From assembly GCA_000349905.1 (NCBI GenBank), contig KB722742.1, positions 602,692-666,691 of the forward strand: a DNA stretch of 64,000 bases, in the 5' to 3' direction. Positions 22,314-35,281 of this stretch are shown in pieces. Made by a program: the position numbers and the translations under genes. The DNA comes from Volvariella volvacea V23 (Eukaryota > Basidiomycota > Agaricomycetes > Agaricales > Pluteaceae). The notes under the pieces are model-generated. The model was not told the origin of the DNA. It saw nothing but the letters and a program-made list of their open reading frames with translations, and did not search any database. The first letter of the stretch is position 1; each line of letters starts with the position of its first letter.

Positions 22314-25300
22314 TTAACCGAATGTTTGACTCTGAAATACAGGTTAGTAACATGCCCGAGAAGGGATGAAGACGGAATAAAACTTACAGATCTTGCGCTG
22401 CGTTTGACCTTGGATAAGCGCCATTCGTCTGGTTTCTCGTACTTGTTGTACAGTGGCTCGATCTTCTCTTGTCTCTTCCGTTTGCTAATCTTGTTGGCGT
22501 CCGCAACCTTAAAGAACTGAGGTGCGACCTCCACCAGCCACTTAGGTTCAACTGCAGTCACATTGTGGCAGTACTCTCGTGTGGTCAAGATCAGTTCGTG
22601 GTACACTAGCCATTCAGGATTGCGGTTGAACAAAGCGGATGATGGGTGAATGTACACCGGAGTTCCTTCCACCAACGTTTTGTAACCCTCTTGAGGGTCT
22701 TTTTTGGCTGCGTGTCGGAAGTACCCTGAGCAAATGGCTTTCCGCACACGGTTGTAATCTCGCCCAGCAGAAATGATGTCATGCTTATATCTAAGGGAGA
22801 TAAGACCGACATAAGAAGTAAAAGTATAACAAACTTACCGATCCATGATACCAAGCAATTGCTTTCGCACATCTTGAGCACGTCTCATGCTCCTTGCTTG
22901 AATAAAATTCTCATAACACCAGGGATTAGAGAAATTCGCTGCTTTCCAACCGTTGTAAACGGTAAGAAGAGTAAGGTGATCTCCTTCTGCTTGGTGGAAT
23001 TTGGCTTTCTTGGAGTCAGCCTGGCCCTGTTTCTCCTTTGGGCGGTAGAACACTGTTTGCACCGAAAGCATTGCGACAATAGATAAGATCTCCTCCGAAC
23101 AACCTAACTCGACAGATGCGATCAGCATCTTAGCAAGTGGTGGTTCCATGGGGAAATCGGCCATCTTCCGTCCCAACCGCGTCAACAAACCCTCACTATC
23201 TAAGGCCGAGAGCGCATACAATGACTCCAAGGCTGTAAGCATCGTCTGAGCAGGTGGTGGATCCATAAAATCGAAGCTCAGTAAGTCATTGATACCCATG
23301 GCCTTCAGTTGTAGGATTGTTGCAGACAAATTAGTCCTCTGGATATCGGGTATCGAGTTTGGTAGCATTTCGTTCCTATAGGCTGCCTCGGTATAGAGGC
23401 GATAGCACTTTCCTGGTCCTGTTCTACCAGCGCGACCAGCCCGCTGTCTTGCCTGTGCCTGCGATATTGGCATAACGACGAGCGAGTCCATACCCAAGCG
23501 TGGGTCATAAGCATTCTGCTTTGAAAATCCGGGGTCGATGACATAGTAAATGCCAGGGATGGTCAAGCTCGTTTCAGCAACATTGGTTGCAATTACTACT
23601 TTACGAGCACCTGGGGGAGTGGGTTCAAAAACTCGTGATTGAACTTCTGAGGGTAGTGCGGAATAAATGGGAAGGATAATAAGTTCAGGCACTTTGGGAC
23701 CTAGAGCCTTCATGCGTTCAAAGAGGATTTCGCAGGCTGTGTCGATCTCTTCTTGACCTGTCAAGAACAACAAGATGTCGCCAGGAGGCTCGGACAGGTG
23801 GATTTGCATCACTGTAATCAGAGATGCGTCAAGGTAATCGCTCTCCGGCTCCTTGGTATAGAGCACTTCGACGGGGTAAGTACGACCAGGGATTGTGAAG
23901 ATAGGACAACCGAAGAAATATTTAGAGAATTTCTCGGCATCCAGCGTGGCAGAAGTGACAATAAGTTTGAGGTCGGGTCGTCGTTTTACGGCCTCTGAAC
24001 AATGAGAGTAAGTCCAAATCAATGACAAAAATGAAGATAACTTACTCTTGAGAAGGCCAAACAGCACGTCGGTGGCAATGGTACGCTCATGAGCTTCGTC
24101 CAACATTATTACGGAGTATTGGGAACACAGTGGGTCGATGAGACATTCTCGTTGAAGCATACCGTCCGTCATGTACTTTATGCGGGTCTCGGGGCTCGTG
24201 CAATCCTCGAAACGAATGGTGTATCCAACTTCTTGCCCTAATCGGCAACCCACTTCCTCCGCCACACGCTTTGCAACAGACATTGCTGCAACACGACGTG
24301 GCTGGGTGCATCCAATACGCCCCTTATCCGCATATCCTGACTCAGCCAAGTACTGGACCATTTGTGTCGTTTTGCCGGAACCAGTATCGCCAACGACAAT
24401 AAGTACTTGATGCTATAATCACTGAGTGAGGCAATCGACCAGATAATAGGGACAGCACGACTTACTTCTGCGATTGCCTGAAGCAATGGGTCCCTAAGCT
24501 TGTATATAGGTAAACTGCGCCGTTGTTCCTGTAAACTGAGCGTCGTGATCTCTCCAAACGTCGTTGCTTTATTGAAGCTTTGTTCCTTCCATTTTGGCAT
24601 CTCACCAGCTTTCTGCCCTCTGAGATTCCCCCGGAGGTCTTGAGCAAAGACTTTCTCAGAGTCCTTGGACATGGGATCCAGCCAAGGCTGACTGAAATCC
24701 CGAGCCTGAGAATCGGCTTCCTCATTCGCCTCCTGCTGGCGCAACTCACGGCGTTCCTTTGCGAGAGCCGCACCAGCTATTGCAGCACGATTCAGAGACC
24801 CATCAGGTGCTTTGACGATCTTGACTGGACTGAGTTCGAGGGTACGTTTGGTCTGACCTGCTAGGAATGGTGGCTCATCCTCCCGCACCTCAACGTCTAA
24901 TTCCTCTTCAATCTCAACATGAGCCATAGGATTTCCAAATTCCTCATCTAAATCTGGATATTCGGAGGCATCTATTTGACCAGACGAAATGAGTTGCTTG
25001 ATTTCCCATCGCTCAGGGGATGTCAATCGCTTCGCTGAACGTATTGGACCCTCATCTCTAGACTTCAGAGGTACAGCATTGGCTCCAGAAGAAGACATGC
25101 GTGCCGCCTGAGCGCGCTCTTCCTCCATCTCGGCCTCCGATTTTATTCGGAGGTGGGGAGTAAGATCACGCCCTGTAACTTGATCCACATCCTTCATCGA
25201 CAATCCTATCCTATTACCCGCTGCGGTCATAACCTTGACTTTCACATTCTGGCCCTTGCTCAACAAATCTGACGCTGAATTGGCTCGAACACCGGTCTGG

Positions 25301-26044
25301 ATATTCGAGACATGAACCATTCCTGCAAAAATGTGAGCGGACCAATTTATTAATCAATTGCAAATACTAACCTTCCACCCTTCCTGCGACACCTTCAAGC
25401 GTGACGAAAGCCCCAAAGTCTTTCAGTCCTGACACCCTTCCATTGTAAATTTTGTATAGCACTGGTCGCTCATCCAGTACTGGTCGTCCTCTTCTATCGT
25501 CCCTCCTGTCATAGCCCCTTCCCCGTTCTGCACTCCTGCTCCGTCTTCGTCGGGGTGGAGAGACCGAATCTCTACGTGCGCGTTTTGTTGGTCGTTCCTC
25601 CTCTACAGCTCGGGCATCATTTGCTTTACCCGACAAGAGGTCCCCAATCTCCTTCATAAACACATCATCCGATACCGCAGGAGGAACCTCAGCGTCCTTA
25701 AGTGCCAGGCCCGGAAACATGCGTCTTCGCCTCTCCTGCTCCGTAAGCATGCCTTTAGCTTTGTCCCCATTCTCTGTCGACGTTGCATTGGACGAGTTTC
25801 GTTTCTTGTGCTTGGGGTGCATATTCAAGATAAGGCGGTCAACGTTTTCTATGAAGGACTTTGGGAAATTTGCCCCCAACTCTTGAAGCTTGCCCTTGAA
25901 CTCATCAAGGCTGTTGGACGATTCGTGAAGGTGAATAATAAATTCGGCGACAGTTTTGTCTCCTTCTCCAGTGTGATTATTGAGCTCTTGCGTGATCTTG
26001 GCAACTAAGGAGAGGATTTCTAGGTCATAGAGATCATTATCCAT
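22314..26044 (-). CDS. PRP22: DEAH-box pre-mRNA splicing helicase PRP22 (DHX8)
   Basis: About 1,160 residues. The N-terminus ([20 protein letters not shown], then [19 protein letters not shown]) is the Prp22-specific helical region. An RS-like stretch leads to an S1 RNA-binding domain ([31 protein letters not shown]) that separates Prp22 from Prp2, Prp16 and Prp43. Helicase motifs: [19 protein letters not shown] (Ia), [17 protein letters not shown] (II, DEAH), [16 protein letters not shown] (III), [20 protein letters not shown] (V) and [20 protein letters not shown] (VI). It ends KRSARSSQTFG after a final intron. Prp22 acts in the second splicing step and releases spliced mRNA from the spliceosome. 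The start (26044) is only 88 bases from the start of the next helicase gene. Confidence 0.96.
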
Positions 26045-26132
26045 GAGTAATGGTGCTTCTTAGGTGAGGGCGGAGGCGTTGGAGGAGTTGAAGGGGGGAC
26101 TGCTGACTAATCAGCTCTCTGACTCTACTCAT
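26045..26132. promoter_or_regulatory. Very short divergent promoter between two helicase genes
   Basis: Only 88 bases separate the PRP22 ATG (minus, 26044) from the ATG of the DHX-type gene (plus, 26133). Transcription of at least one of them probably begins within this gap or inside the other gene. Confidence 0.5.
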
Positions 26133-29100
26133 ATGCCGCCGGGACGCAAGGGCATCGTCAAGTCGGGCAATGCTGGTAATTCAAGCAAGGCCGCAGCAAA
26201 ACCAGCACCTGTACAGCAAACAGATGTGGAAAAGCCCTTATTTCCTCCTGGATCAAAATATCCTCTCAGCCTTCTTCACGAAAGGTACTATCACACTTCC
26301 GGGACTTATCTAGATCTTCACTGTTCGTCCCGCCAGGTGTCAGAAAAATGGTTGGGATAAACCCGTTGTGGATACGGTACTTGGAATACTTGGTTCTTGC
26401 TCCAAATTAGGGCCCTGATACTGGTTAAAGAGAAAGCACGGTGATGGCTGGACCTTCGTTGTGACTCTAAGTCGGTTCAACAAGAAAGCATCCTCAACAG
26501 AGTCTGTTCGTATGGAACCGCATCCGCCTTATACCCGACCTACTTCCATAGAAGCTAAACACTGGGGGGCAACTTATGCATTATATAGAGTAAGTGTTAG
26601 CCTGCCAATAGAACAAAGTGTCCCTAATATCTGGGCGAAGTTTTGCAACGGCATTCAATTAAATCGTGTGTTGCCGCCTGGTCCCCGAGATTATTGGAAC
26701 GAGTTAGCTGCTGAACATAAAGTAGCACCAGACCACCGACAGTGGATGTACGCTGCTGATCCATGGGCTGCTAGACAGGAGGTGGAAGAGCGTCAAGCAG
26801 CAGCAGCAGCACAGTCTTCGTCAACTAACACACGAGTCGAACGCGACGACTCACATCCATTGTCGCGCCTCCCAGAGGTCAGAATGGCTGCATCACTAAG
26901 AGAAGATGTTGAGACATCGATTAAACGTGTATGTGATTTATTGCCCGCCCCAACAGTGCAATTGATTATTATAAGGCCATTTCCCTGTATGAACTTCCAC
27001 AATCGAGCCAAGGAACTGTTCTATTGCAAGAAGAGTCTCAGCAACTGCCATTACTACTAGGTAAACTGGGGTTCAGCCACAAACAAGCTCGCGATGCAAT
27101 TGATTTCCTCTCCAAACCCTCGACGCTTGCCGATAAGTTGACGAAGGCATTAGCCCCCATTGACGCATGCGTGTCGTATCTTATGCTTCATATCCCCGAA
27201 TGTGACCTTCCACAACGCTTCCTACCAACAAAAAATTCTTCAAATCCGTTTATAACATCTGTCCATTCCGGCGCTGACGACCTCAAGAAGAGATGGGTTG
27301 AAGAAAAAGCGATTAAAGAGGCAGGTTATCCTGACTATGTCGTAACAGAATGTACCAAGGACTTCCTGCTGGCTTGCGATTGGGACCGGCTTTTGGTGGT
27401 GCTAGGGAACAAACTTATCGGGTTGGAACCTGCTGAGCCTATGGAGAAGATAGAACCCTATTCGATTGATCTGGAGGAAGCAGAGGCTCTTGGTGCTGTG
27501 GTCGAAGCAACTCACATTGCAATACCGATGTTTTCAGCCCCTATCAATCTACATATACAGATATCTGAAGATGCCGCTTACCCTCGACCTCATTACACGC
27601 CTATGTACCTCACCTCAGAGTCGGTACCTGCATACATTCGGTTACATCTCCTTTCCCAACTCCTCAAGGCCATGAAGGAGCCTATCCAAGGGGAGGAAGA
27701 GGGGTTTTTCATGGCAATAATACGCATTTTAGAGGCTGAATGGGCTTATATCGAGGACAATGGACCCCCACAAATGTTCCAGGTGCTACACAATTTGCTG
27801 GCACCCAAGGAAGCGAAGACGGATCAATTACCACTCTCGCTGCCCATGCCTACCCATTACCAAAAGCCAAATCAAAAGATACAGAATCTTCGCGACGATC
27901 GCTCTGACGAACAAGTGAAGGCCGATTTCGATGAAATTCGCAATAAGGATACAGTATGTCTTTAGCCATCCTCCTCTTGTCCTTTAATCACCTTTTCTAG
28001 TTCAAGGGCATGTTGTCAAAACGCCAGAAATTACCCGCTATGGCATTACGCGAACAATTTCTGCATACGCTGGGCTCTGCACGCGCCGTTATAGTCGTTG
28101 GAGAAACAGGTGTGCTATATAGTCAATCTTAGCTCGACAACCACTGACTGAACGCGCAGGGTGTGGCAAGACAACACAGCGTAAGTTTGAACGATTGGCT
28201 TGGGGAAATTAAATAAAGTGATTTTTGTAGTGCCCCAGTTCATATTGGATTCACTAATTGATTCCAATCGTGGATCTAAGGCATCGGTAATTGTCACACA
28301 ACCGCGACGTATCTCAGCAGTTTCGGTGGCAGCACGCGTCTCAGCTGAGCGCCTAGATGATGGTTCAGTAGGTTATGCCATACGTGGGGAAGCTAGGCGC
28401 AGCAAAAAGACAAAGCTACTCTTTTGTACAACTGGAGTCCTCCTCAGACGCCTTAGTTTAGGTGACACTTTGGGGGATGTGTCACATATCGTTGTGGACG
28501 AGGTAAGTAGCCACTGACTATGCACGCGCTGCGGTTTTGACTTTAACAATAGGTGCACGAGCGGTCACTTGATGGGGATTTTCTCATTCTTGAGCTGAAG
28601 GAATTATTAGATCGCCATCCGACCTTGAAAGTAGTGCTTATGTCCGCTACGATTAATCATGAAATATTCGTGAAATATTTCAACAATGCACCCCTCCTTA
28701 CTATACCTGGCTTTACACATCCAGTGAATGATTTGTGAGTTGGGCTTAAGACTCCGACCCAGTGCCCGCTGAATACAGTTTGACTAGCTATCTGGAAGAT
28801 ATTGTGAACCTCATATCCTATCAGCCTCAGTCTAAGAAAGCAGGAGGGAAAAGGGATAATGACGAGTTGCAGGAGCTCCAAAGTGACCTGCAATCTCGCG
28901 GATTAGATGATGCAACTATAGCTGCAGTCCATGCTATTACCCGTAATAACCCGATCGATTATCAAGTATGTATTCATCTCACGCTCCATGTCTGGGAGAG
29001 CTGAGCTGATGTGTAACAGTTAATCTCAGCTCTTGTTGAGCATGTTGTGTCAACCACTACGGAAAAAGGTGGCATTTTGATTTTCCTCTCTGGGGTGCAA

Positions 29101-31148
29101 GAAATTCGGCAATGTATCGACGCCATTCAATTGCTACCATCTGCCAAACAAATGGATGTGTTCCCCCTTCACGCAAACCTTACCAACGACGAACAGCAGC
29201 AAGTTTTTGCCCGCAGAACGAAGTGGAAGGTAATTGTTGCTACGAATGTTGCTGAGGTGCGCTGCTAGTGTTGTACAAAGGGAGGTGAAGCTAATGCGAC
29301 CTGCTAGACCTCGATAACAATTGACGACATCCTATATGTGATAGATTCCGGAAAAGTCAAGGAAATTTATTTCGATGCAGAGATAGGGCTGACACGCCTT
29401 TCTGAGACATGGGTAACGCAGGCAGCTGCAAAGCAACGTCGGGGAAGAGCTGGCCGTACCCAAGCAGGAACATGCTACAAGCTATACACACGGAAACAAG
29501 AAGAGAAATTGCAGCGTTTTCCAAAGCCCGAAATACTTCGACTTCCACTTGATGCCGTCTTCCTCTCTGTCAAGGTTGCAAGGGAAAACGAGGATGCGAA
29601 GGTATCACGTTCAGCAAAAGGCTCTATCTTCCACGCTCATGAAGATCACGCAGATGTTTTTAGGGAAAGCGATTGACCCGCCCTCCGTGGCTGCGTTAGA
29701 CGATGCGTCCAATACGCTGCGGGAACTCGGTGCCATCACTCAAGAGGGCGCAATCACGCCTCTGGGGCGACATATCGTATGTATTCTCATCCAACCTCTT
29801 CTGTGCTTCATACATATTTTGGTTTCAGGCCATGTTGCCATTGGACCTTAGGCTTGCCAAGGTCAGTAAACCTTTCTAATTATGTTGACTCGTGCTAATC
29901 AGTTATACATAGATGCTTGTCCTGGGAACTATCTTCCAATGCCTTGATCCCGTGCTGACTATTGCAGCTTTGCTATCGTCAAAACCCCTCTTTGTCAGCC
30001 CAATGGACAAGCGCGAGGAAGCCAAACTGTACGGTATTGAGCATTTAAATCCCCCCTCAGCAAGCAAGTTAGGTGGTGATTTTGGCAGTGAAATGCTCAT
30101 CTACCTCGACCTGCCAAATGCTACAATCTAACTTGCTTGTTGAGAAGGGCATTATGGTTTGGGTAAACATATTGAGTGTAATTTTCAGGGCTCGCATGCG
30201 GTTCCTCGATAGCGAGAGCGATATCCTAACAGACGTTAATGCATATTCGGCTTGCATACGTATGCGCTCGGAGGGCAAAAGCACCCAAGTCATTAAATCA
30301 TTTTGCGACAAGGTAAGTTAACGAACTAGGCACTATCACTTAAGGTTAATACCCCAGACTGATAGAACTTCATATCCGTGTCCACCGTCCGGGAAATTAC
30401 TCTCCTTCGTCACGACCTATTTTCTTCTTTGACTGATACGGGTCTTATCCCGCTAAAATGGACACCGACCGCCCCCGAATTGAATGTGAACAGTACTTGC
30501 ACAAACCTGATCAAGTCCGTCGTTCTCGGAGGTCTCTGGCCTCGTGTAGCCCGCGCGCACCTCCCAGACAATGCAATCAAATTTGATAAGGTTCAAGCTG
30601 GTACGGTACAGCGGGAGAACGCGGCCAAAGAGTTCAAATTATACGATCTCAAGTCGGGCAGGGTCTTCCTTCATCCAGCTAGTGTGCTGTTCGAGAATAC
30701 CAATTGGAAATCACCGTTCCTAGTGTATTTCCAGAAGAATCTCACAACGAAGGTGTTCTTGCGTGATGCGACTCAGGTAAGAGTGCTTGTGTCGACGTAG
30801 AGGGTAGGGCCTAATGAGTTGTCCAGGTGCCTATGTATGCACTCTTGTTGTTTGGTGGTCGTGTTAGTGTGGACCACATTAAAGGCGTCCTGAAAGTTGG
30901 AAGCGAAGGTGCCTCAGTCAGCTTGAAGGCATGGCCTCGTATTGGCGTTCTGGTTAATCAATTGCGGTAAGCAACTAGACAATTCCTCTGCCAACAGCAG
31001 TTGATTGAGGGAACCTAGTGATTTACTGGATGCATATCTATTGCAATGCGTTGATGGCGGTGTTTCCATTTCCACACAGAGCACCAACCCCATTATCATG
31101 AGCATGCTTATGCTCCTTGCCAACGATGGACTGTCGGAATTATCGTGA
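26133..31148 (+). CDS. DExH-box RNA helicase, DHX29/DHX57 (YLR419W) type
   Basis: About 1,350 residues in many exons. N-terminus: Ala/Lys-rich leader, then RCQKNGWDKPVVDT. Next is a UBA-like segment (LLLGKLGFSHKQARDAIDFL) and an RWD-like region around SIDLEEAEALGAVVE. Helicase core: ARAVIVVGETGCGKTTQLPQ (I), ASVIVTQPRRISAVSVAARV (Ia), HIVVDEVHERSLDGDFLILE (II, DEVH), VLMSATINHEIFVKYF (III), [20 protein letters not shown] (V) and AAAKQRRGRAGRTQAGTCYK (VI). The HA2/OB part follows to TGA 31146-31148. Relatives bind ribosomes or structured mRNA and help translation initiation (DHX29) or are less well known (DHX57). Choosing between these two needs a tree. Its neighbour PRP22 is a distant paralogue in opposite orientation. 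Confidence 0.92.
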
Positions 31149-31220
31149 TCTCCATTAACTGCGAATAAATACATAACATAACAGCACAAACATAACAAGT
31201 CGTACACAGGGAGAGGGTAT

Positions 31221-32037
31221 TCAGGTATCACCGGTTCTCTTCGATGGGCGCAAATGCAATATCTTCTTGACTTTGTGCGAGAATCGCACGAATCTACTCT
31301 TCTTGACTGGTTTTCGCTTCTGCTCTGTGTTTTGCCCTCTTTCAAAGACGACCTCCTTCGTATAGATCTCGGGGGGCTGATTCTCAGGGATGATCTCAAT
31401 AAATCGTGTTGTCAATGGACTGTGTTTCCGTAGGTTGTCTACAGTTCGTGATGCTCGGACCCCAGCGTACGATATCGGTGCTGAGCTGCTGGGTTCTTGA
31501 AATCGTTCCGACAAGGAATGGTGGCGTCTAACGAGAGCTTGGGAGGAATACTAAGGGATGCACAAATATTAGCGAGCCTTCGGGTTCGACAGGTGAGTCT
31601 GACAAACCATTAGCTGACAATCGATCCCCTTAATGCCTTCCAAGCTGCAAGCGTGATTTATGGGTAGGAAATCGTCGTCTTCTTTCAACATCGTCGTGCA
31701 TTGATCGCTGGGGGATATATCGTCGTTACAGCCGTGGATGGTTGTGCCAACAAGCGTTGGCGAACTTGAAACGGTGGATGACAAGCTGAGCGGTCTTCTT
31801 CGTGTCCGTTGGTGAGGCTCGATTTTGCCATCTGGCATGGTTAGCCGCTTAGGTGCTGCGGCTGGGAAGACGCTCAAGAAGAGCATAACAAGCAAACTCT
31901 GGAACACTCGTCAGAAATAGATTCCTTAAGTAAAGCGATGGCATTACCTGTAGGACGTGCGTCGGAACGATAATAAACGAGACTAGTTTAACAGACAACG
32001 GGATGCTTTGAACAGGCTGTGCAATTGAGGTCGACAT
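31221..32037 (-). CDS. Small hypothetical protein with N-terminal hydrophobic anchor
   Basis: I do not recognise this gene. Three exons can be joined in frame. Exon 1 begins MSTSIAQPVQSIPLSVKLVS. A 49-nt intron ends before SLLVMLFLSVFPAAAP. A second intron precedes YSSQALVRRHHSLSERFQEP. The first 45 residues are strongly hydrophobic and would form a membrane anchor or signal sequence. The middle is Ser/Thr-rich. The C-terminus is very basic (KRKPVKKSRFVRFSHKVKKI). Total length is about 215 residues. It converges with the DHX-type helicase, with 72 bases between the stops. No function is proposed. Confidence 0.55.
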
Positions 32038-32261
32038 GGCAGGGGTGTTGGTGACTGGAGAGTGAACCTGATGCTACACCCAGTCTGAACTGCGATCTCG
32101 CACATTCCACTTAAAGCCGATCTATACAGACATGGAGTATGTGATGATACAAGAGAAAAGGGGGAATACGAACACTCCAAAAATTCCAGGAAATGGTAAG
32201 GTATTAAGTCGAACGACTTGCAAGGGTGAAGCAAATTTAGTCCGGCCCTGCCATATCGCCC

Positions 32262-32936
32262 TCAACGAGACAGCAACTCTTTAAGCCCAGAACTTTCCAC
32301 AGGCTTGATGCCCTTCCCAATCATCTCATTCCACTCCTGTCCATCGCTGCCAACACTCTTGGTCGCGTCTTTTACGACCCATACCTTGTAGCCAAAGTCC
32401 ACTGCGTCAAGGGCCGTATGCTTGACACAAAAGTCTGCAGCTAAGCCCACTACAAAAACATCTGTAACCCCTTTCGATTGCAACAGTTCCAATAGTTGGG
32501 TTGCACTGATGTGCCACGGGTCCCTGAACCCAGAGTAGCACTCGATCCCGGGGTTATCACCCTTGTGCACAACGGCATCGAAGATGTCTGTCTTTAAACC
32601 TTCGACAAATTCTGCTCCTGGTGTACCAGCTACGCAATGAATAGGCCAGAGGACCTGTTCTAGCCCCCTCCCCTGTTGCTCCGTCTCGCCTGGAGGGTAG
32701 ATGGTTATCTTGGAAAACACAGGCTTTCCGTGGTTGTCTGCAAATGAGATGTGATTACGCGGATGGTAATCTTTGGTGGCGATTCTGGTTGCAAAGGGGA
32801 GAGATGAAACGAGATTGACTGTGTCGATGATGGATGGCGCGTCGGGGACAGCTAACGAGCCGTGGACGAAATCGTACTGCATGTCAATGACGATCAGCGC
32901 CGCGACGAATTTCTCTGAGCCGGAGTATTCTGCCAT
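32262..32936 (-). CDS. PNC1: Nicotinamidase
   Basis: A single-exon isochorismatase-fold protein of 224 residues from the ATG at 32936 (MAEYSGSEKFVAALIVIDMQ). The catalytic triad is visible: Asp in VIDMQYDFVHGSLAVP, Lys in AVVHKGDNPGIECYSGF, and Cys in VGLAADFCVKHTALDAVDFG. Metal-binding residues fall in TKDYHPRNHISFADNHG, and LWPIHCVAGTPGAEF is a typical nicotinamidase block. It hydrolyses nicotinamide to nicotinate for NAD+ salvage and lowers a sirtuin inhibitor. The frame runs on upstream to about 33071, but those residues are not family-like. The gene is divergent from exonuclease V, with 170 bases between starts. Confidence 0.95.
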   Translation of the reverse strand: MAEYSGSEKFVAALIVIDMQYDFVHGSLAVPDAPSIIDTVNLVSSLPFATRIATKDYHPRNHISFADNHGKPVFSKITIYPPGETEQQGRGLEQVLWPIHCVAGTPGAEFVEGLKTDIFDAVVHKGDNPGIECYSGFRDPWHISATQLLELLQSKGVTDVFVVGLAADFCVKHTALDAVDFGYKVWVVKDATKSVGSDGQEWNEMIGKGIKPVESSGLKELLSR

Positions 32937-33106
32937 GTTATCTCGTGCAGAGATACCGTGGATAAGGCTGGTGTGTTTATATCGTGTTCGCAGCTCCCAT
33001 TGCAGAGCCAATTGTATACACGGCATTTTCCGGCCGATATGACGAAAGTATTCAGCAGCCACATCTTTCATGACTACACCATCGTTGGTTGTGCCCGTAG
33101 TCAGCC

Positions 33107-35044
33107 ATGTCTGAGGACGAATATGACCAGTTCAATCTCTCTGACTTTACAGAGGATGATTTCATTCAGGCTGAAACAGCCCAGTCCAAGAGCCCCATGG
33201 CAGTCAATGAATTAGCTGCACCAGCAGTCGCCATCGAACTCGAAGCCGAAATTGCCGGGAATGAAGAAAGTGACCCCCAAGTCAGCGAATCCCCTCTGCA
33301 GCGCTTCAGATCGGGGGGCATACTGTCGGTAACCGACCTCTCTGCCCCGACATGGTGTGTATCTAAGTCTGGTCATCTGGTGCCCTGAACATATCCTCAC
33401 AGGTGCGAGGTACAGTTTGAATACGGACTTAGGGGAAGACGCTCTATGCCTGTGGTGGAACGGCCCAAGGCATTTAAATCGACTTCAGGCAAGGTCATCA
33501 ATGTAGAGACCAAGGTCGCAGCCCGCAACGAAAAAATCATCACAGCAGGCAGGGTCCGTGATACGAGCCGTGGTTATCACTTTGCGTCTGATTCTTGACT
33601 AGATCATTCATAAACGACTTGAGCAGGAAGTACGACCCGAACAAGTCTTGGTTCCCGTTGTCAGCGAGGAGGAGCGCTGGGCTCTTCGGTTGGTCAGATT
33701 ATCTTGATCAGTGTCCCAAGCTCATTATAATTCAGATTGCTGAATATGTGTGCATGTCTTCAATCAGCTTTTGAAGAAGGCTTCACGGTAAGCCCCACTG
33801 CATGGAGCCAGGTCGACGTTAAACGGTTCGGTAGCGTGAAATACCTGTTTTTGGTGTCGTACAAGGACAAGTCGTTGTTGGCATCATTGTAAGGTGATGT
33901 TAACTCGCTATATTGCAGCTAAGCATATTTTCAGGATGAGATAGCAAGTACTTTGGTTATGCCCACCAGCAATGATGTCGGTCAGATGCAGGACGCAAAG
34001 TCCAATAGGCTACACCCAGACATTTCTTCATCTCAGATGACGCTCGAACAATTCCTTCCAAGTACAGAGCGTGAGGGTAGAGCTCAAGAGAACCTCATCC
34101 CTCGCCAACCAGTATACAAATTAACTCTTAGTGATACCAAGACTCGAAAGAGCAACACACTTCCCATACACGACGATACCATTCCCGCTCGCATCCAACT
34201 GATGCTCTATTACCGACTTCTCTCGGATTTACTGTCCTTATCACCACCTTTTGATTTCTCTGCATTCTGGACAACTTTGGACCTAGATGAGGACAGAGTA
34301 TTCTCCCCCGAATTCTTAGTTGAGGCCGGTCTGGTTAATAATGAGAACATAGGAACTTGTGCCACGCTTGCTGAGGCAGTGCAGTTGTGGTTCAGCATAA
34401 TACGACAGCTGGGCACGGTTGAACTGGATTCTACCCTTCAGATCGTGTATCGATTGCAACCAAACGACGACGCAATACTAAGGCGACTGCTCAAGTGCCC
34501 TAGAGGGAGTAGTGGGCTGCACGCGAAAGAAGCTGAGGATCTTGCCAAAGCGATCGCAATCAGTTTGGAGGGGGTTGAAAGACAGTCAGATATGCCAATC
34601 TTTGCCGATGAGGATGAAGAGTTGCTCTGGGCACTGCAAGAATCCTTGCGACCTACTTCATCTGGTCCGTTCACTTGATGCACTTTGCCACAATAGACTG
34701 ACGATTAGCATATTAGAGGCATCAGTCCCTGATGAAGATGGTCATGAGGTAGCAGCGGAAAGTTTTAACATTATTGGAGTCAAGCATTTTCGGTATGACG
34801 ACGAAATGCTGCAGAAGTATGTTACAGAAGTGCTTCTCTGGTGGTGCGGCGAAAGGAGGCCAAAAGGTGTGGCAATCGAGAACGTCAACCGGTGTCGGTG
34901 AGTAGGACGTTCACTATAACTTCACCCAAGCTCAGCTGCCTATTTTACTTCTGTAGTTCTTGTGAGTATTGCAATGACTGTGAGTGGCGAGAGCAGAAAG
35001 CTACTGAGCACCTTCAGAGAGTGAAAGCTCTAAGAGGTGTATGA
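33107..35044 (+). CDS. EXO5: Exonuclease V (EXO5/Dem1) with two apparent ubiquitin-interacting motifs
   Basis: RecB-type nuclease: ILSVTDLSAPTWCEVQFEYG (first cluster Cys), VNVETKVAARNEKI-like core, ARIQLMLYYRLLSDLL, and FRYDDEMLQKYVTEVLLWWC. It ends CRSCEYCNDCEWREQKA, where three Cys complete the 4Fe-4S cluster. Exo5 degrades single-stranded DNA bidirectionally in nuclear repair or mitochondrial maintenance. Between the strand LDSTLQIVYRL and the C-terminal lobe is an insertion with two UIM-like helices: EAEDLAKAIAISLEG (about 34528-34575) and DEDEELLWALQESLR (about 34606-34650). Both fit the acidic-hydrophobic-x-x-Ala-x-x-x-Ser consensus. The insertion is followed by a 52-nt intron (to 34720). 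Usual orthologues are described as nuclease alone. Several introns lie at 33380-33950. Confidence 0.88.
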
Positions 35045-35281
35045 TTTATAGACGGGTATGTACGTTACTAACTTGGGTTGGACAACTACCTGTCGTGAGG
35101 TTACTTGGAAGGGGTACACATTTAGGATCTCTCTTGTTCTTGGTTATCTGGGACTGCGTAGTGTTATAGTCTTGGTCATACTGCCTGTCATCAACTTGTT
35201 TGGCCCAGAGCTTTTATTACCCCTGATATTAATACCCTAACCACCACACTCACTTTGTTCTCGACAATTCCTTCACATATA

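Noticed and set aside
31221..32037. Pheromone-receptor or hydrophobin candidate, because of the hydrophobic start
   Set aside because: There is only one or two hydrophobic segments, no CAAX end, and no eight-Cys pattern.
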